Source: a bacterium (GTDB lineage: Bacteria; Desulfobacterota; DSWW01). Taken from it: DNA of 8,506 nt. Shown here in pieces: positions 6,868 through 8,506 of the stretch. The position numbers were made by a program, and so were the translations under genes. The notes under the pieces were generated by a model. The model was given only the letters and a program-made list of their open reading frames with translations, was not told the origin of the DNA and did not search any database. The stretch is taken from assembly GCA_030609865.1 (NCBI GenBank), contig JAUWSZ010000068.1, forward strand, positions 1-8,506, written 5' to 3'. Position 1 is the stretch's first letter, and every line of letters starts with the position of its first letter.

Positions 6868-6897
6868 TTGACACAAAAGAATTCAGTCTGCTATGAT
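6868..6897 (+). promoter_or_regulatory. Near-consensus sigma70 promoter for the GDSL lipoprotein gene
   Basis: TTGACA at 6868-6873 is a perfect -35 box, and TATGAT at 6892-6897 differs from TATAAT by one base. The spacer is 18 nt. The surroundings are AT-rich, and the predicted transcription start near 6904 would leave a leader of about 30 nt before the GTG at 6934. No obvious operator palindrome overlaps it, so expression may be constitutive. Confidence 0.8.
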
Positions 6898-6919
6898 TAC
6901 ACTGTTTCCAATATATCTT

Positions 6920-6925
6920 AAAGGA
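6920..6925 (+). promoter_or_regulatory. Ribosome-binding site deciding the GTG start of the lipoprotein
   Basis: AAAGGA lies 8 nt before the GTG at 6934. The alternative ATG at 6946 is 20 nt away from it and has only a weak ACAGG nearby, so the GTG start is preferred. Both starts leave the lipoprotein signal intact. Confidence 0.6.
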
Positions 6926-6933
6926 TACAAGAC

Positions 6934-8361
6934 GTGACAGGCTTCATGAAAAGAACGCTCGTTCTCTTCATCGTCTCGGCCTTCGTGGGCTGTGCTCCCG
7001 CTCCGAACGTAGACCTATTGGCTCCGGCCGAGGGCAAGGTCGGTGACGTCATCGACATTCGGGATCCGGTCTTCATGTCGCTCGGGACAGAGGGGTCCGT
7101 CTCTTTCGGTCCTGTCCAGGCGCCCGGCATAAGGAAATGGACCGATTCAGACGTCTACGTCGAAGTCCCGGAGGGTATCAGCGGAACGGTCATGGTCACG
7201 GTTACGAGAGGCGTCCAGGAGAGCGAAGGAAGGAGCTTCCTTGTGCTTGAAGAGGACACGTTTCCGCGCGTCATGTCTTTCGGCGATTCGATCACGTACT
7301 GGGGTTGTGGCTGGCTGGGGTTGGCGATGGAGCAAGATCCGTATCTGCGTCAGTTCGACCCTCTCCATATGAACCAGGGAAGGAGAGGGGAGAAGGTTAC
7401 GGATACAGGGACGTTGGTTCGCTGGCAGGATGCACTGATGTTTTCTGATTGTGATTATGCGGTCCTCATGCATGCTGTCAATGACCTGACCGACACCCTG
7501 AATCCCGAGAATGGGATTACCTTGGAAGAGATCCAGCAAGGCGTGATCAGCATGATTGATGAAATCGTCTCGACGGAGTCTACCCTGATCCTGTGCACTC
7601 TGCCCCCTCGCGTGGATTCCTGCGGGGACACGGAGTCCCCCACCACGGAAGAATACAACGCGTGGTTGAGGGCCTATGCCGGTCAAGGGGGGATTCCTCT
7701 TGTGGACATCTATGACGACTTCATCTCCACGCCCGGTTGGGGGCCTCTGTATTTCGGGGGGCAGTGTCTTCATCCGATCATCGAAGGTCACATGAGGATC
7801 GCGGAGCTCGTGAATGAGAAGATCGTCGAGCTCTCTCTGCCCACGTGCACGGATCTCGACACAGATGGATACGGTGACCCTGCGGCGCCGCCCTGTCCCC
7901 ACCCGGAACCGGACTGTGATGATTCGGATCCTGACATCCATCCGGGAATCATCGAGGCCGCGTATGGTGACCCGGTCTGCAGCGACGGGTTGGACAATGA
8001 TTGTGACGGCGATGTGGATCTGGCGGACAGCGGTTGCCGGGAATGCATCGGGCCTGAGGACTGTGATGACGGCCTGTGGTGCAACGGGGAGGAGGATTGC
8101 GTGGGCTATGTCTGTCAGGCAGGTTCCCCACCCGATTGCGACGATGCGGTAGGCTGCACCGACGACACCTGCAACGAGGACACCGACGCTTGCGACAACC
8201 TGCCGAATGATGCGCTCTGCGATGACGACAACCCATGCACGAACGATGTGTGCGATCCGCTGGCCGACTGCGAGAATGCCTGCAATGCCGCCGGACCGGA
8301 AGATCCATGCTGCCAGGATCCGGTGTGCTCGAGTACCCCGGTGTGTGAACCCCCACCCTAG
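6934..8361 (+). CDS. SGNH/GDSL hydrolase lipoprotein with MopE-like, Cys/Asp-rich tail
   Basis: This 475-residue protein starts at GTG 6934. Residues 1-20 are a lipoprotein signal (LVLFIVSAFVGC, lipidated C20; the lipobox has Phe where Leu is usual). Residues ~26-105 resemble a TIG/IPT-like beta domain. Residues ~110-300 are an SGNH/GDSL hydrolase domain: block I SFGDSIT with nucleophile S119, block II MNQGR (G149), block III HAVND (N183) and block V LHPIIEGH (H280). The usual Asp three residues before that His is replaced by Gln (Q277). Esterase or deacylase activity on a carbohydrate or lipid ester is the family expectation. Residues ~305-368 are a MopE-type putative metal-binding motif (DLDTDGYGD, DCDDSDPDIHPG, DNDCDGDVD). 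Residues 369-475 are Cys/Asp-rich repeats of the kind CTDDTCNxxTxxC. The protein ends abruptly in CEPPP with no sorting signal, and its stop codon overlaps the first base of a palindromic element. It stands alone under its own promoter. Confidence 0.87.
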   Translation: MTGFMKRTLVLFIVSAFVGCAPAPNVDLLAPAEGKVGDVIDIRDPVFMSLGTEGSVSFGPVQAPGIRKWTDSDVYVEVPEGISGTVMVTVTRGVQESEGRSFLVLEEDTFPRVMSFGDSITYWGCGWLGLAMEQDPYLRQFDPLHMNQGRRGEKVTDTGTLVRWQDALMFSDCDYAVLMHAVNDLTDTLNPENGITLEEIQQGVISMIDEIVSTESTLILCTLPPRVDSCGDTESPTTEEYNAWLRAYAGQGGIPLVDIYDDFISTPGWGPLYFGGQCLHPIIEGHMRIAELVNEKIVELSLPTCTDLDTDGYGDPAAPPCPHPEPDCDDSDPDIHPGIIEAAYGDPVCSDGLDNDCDGDVDLADSGCRECIGPEDCDDGLWCNGEEDCVGYVCQAGSPPDCDDAVGCTDDTCNEDTDACDNLPNDALCDDDNPCTNDVCDPLADCENACNAAGPEDPCCQDPVCSSTPVCEPPP

Positions 8362-8486
8362 GAGGCTGTTGAAAAAGTCCCATCTGCGGCGTTCGGCTTC
8401 ATCCCTCGTCATTCAACGTACAGTAAGTACGCCTCATTCCTCGGGATTTTGCCTGCCTTGCATCTGGAACTTTTTGAACAGCCTCC
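8361..8486. repeat. 126-bp palindromic repeat element (MITE/REP-like)
   Basis: The outer ends, GGAGGCTGTTGAAAAAGTCC at 8361-8380 (plus C8381) and its counterpart at 8466-8486, are inverted repeats matching at 19 of 21 positions. The middle holds a second fold, with CGTAC (8417-8421) and GTACG (8427-8431) flanking AGTAA. Outside this, ATCCC at 8401-8405 faces GGGAT at 8443-8447. There is no reading frame for a transposase. The sequence closely resembles a short intergenic element I know as recurrent in deltaproteobacterial genomes, which suggests a non-autonomous mobile element. It could also act as the transcription end of the lipoprotein gene. Confidence 0.8.
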
Positions 8487-8506
8487 GCCACTTTTTCAAC
8501 GGGCTG
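8487..8506 (-). repeat. Start of a second, adjacent repeat unit (cut by window edge)
   Basis: On the minus strand the last 20 bases read CAGCCCGTTGAAAAAGTGGC. The 11-nt core GTTGAAAAAGT (8490-8500) is identical to the left arm core of the preceding element at 8368-8378. The unit abuts the previous element directly, so the window ends in a cluster of such repeats. Confidence 0.6.

Larger units (their letters stand above)
6531..6933. other. Gene-poor divergent region upstream of the protease cluster
   Basis: This gap of about 400 bp separates the leftward cluster from the rightward lipoprotein gene. It holds the nfo-like remnant (6712-6768), the rightward sigma70 promoter (6868-6897) and a 10-bp palindrome CGCATATGCG at 6575-6584. 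It also has two direct repeats, CGCTACGCG (6592-6600 and 6621-6629) and GTAAGGAA (6629-6636 and 6671-6678). On the minus strand a TATAAT at 6855-6860 could be a leftward -10 box, with only a weak -35 partner. No convincing promoter is visible closer to the protease cluster. Confidence 0.5.

Noticed and set aside
6689..6874. Minus-strand 61-codon frame with a hydrophobic N-terminus
   Set aside because: It starts at a GTG inside the -35 box of the rightward promoter and has no ribosome-binding site. It turns into Arg-rich sequence overlapping the nfo remnant in another frame. A small membrane protein cannot be excluded but is poorly supported.
7147..8412. Minus-strand open frame (421 codons) opposite the lipoprotein gene
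   Set aside because: It is antisense to a gene with clear SGNH and MopE motifs. Its composition is rich in Arg, Val and Ile from complementing Asp codons, and no family is recognisable.

Overview
The window looks like bacterial chromosome from a Gram-negative, fairly GC-rich organism. Every complete gene encodes an exported protein: four carry Sec-type signal peptides and one a lipoprotein signal. The mix of VCBS/FG-GAP propellers, a matrixin-type protease, a MopE-like metal-binding motif and Cys/Asp-rich repeats, plus the repeat element at the right end, is typical of Desulfobacterota/Myxococcota-like ('deltaproteobacterial') genomes. That placement is an inference, because no rRNA or marker gene is present.

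Layout, left to right. (1) 1-498 (+): the 3' end of an NDP-forming acyl-CoA synthetase (alpha-type ligase-CoA domain). Its last ~17 codons and stop codon lie inside a repeat. (2) 445-650: two head-to-head arrays of a ~7-nt repeat (GGTCAAA on one side, CCTTTGC-like on the other) around a 13-bp perfect inverted repeat. (3) 666-1313 (-): a secreted protein with a predicted OB-like centre bracketed by two copies of a six-cysteine module with identical spacing. (4) 1314-1579: non-coding. (5) 1580-6530 (-): a compact three-gene cluster, transcribed right to left. In order it encodes a small exported protein, a membrane-anchored matrixin-like zinc protease and a 1033-residue TIG/FG-GAP/PKD protein with 14 calcium-binding repeats. 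The first two genes overlap by ATGA. The second gene ends at another ATGA, but the third probably starts 69 nt further downstream, behind a much better ribosome-binding site. (6) 6531-6933: a gene-poor gap holding what looks like the first ~19 codons of a deoxyribonuclease IV (nfo) gene and, facing right, a near-consensus sigma70 promoter. (7) 6934-8361 (+): a lipoprotein with an SGNH/GDSL hydrolase domain and a Cys/Asp-rich calcium-binding tail. (8) 8361-8506: a 126-bp palindromic repeat element with 21-nt imperfect terminal inverted repeats, and the start of a second related unit. Its first base supplies the last base of the hydrolase stop codon.

The three minus-strand cluster genes probably act together outside the cytoplasm, as a calcium-dependent surface or secreted assembly with its own protease; the substrate cannot be read from the sequence. 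The two plus-strand genes both end inside repeats, so repeat insertion may have reshaped both C-termini. No RNA gene, CRISPR array, phage gene or transposase gene was seen.
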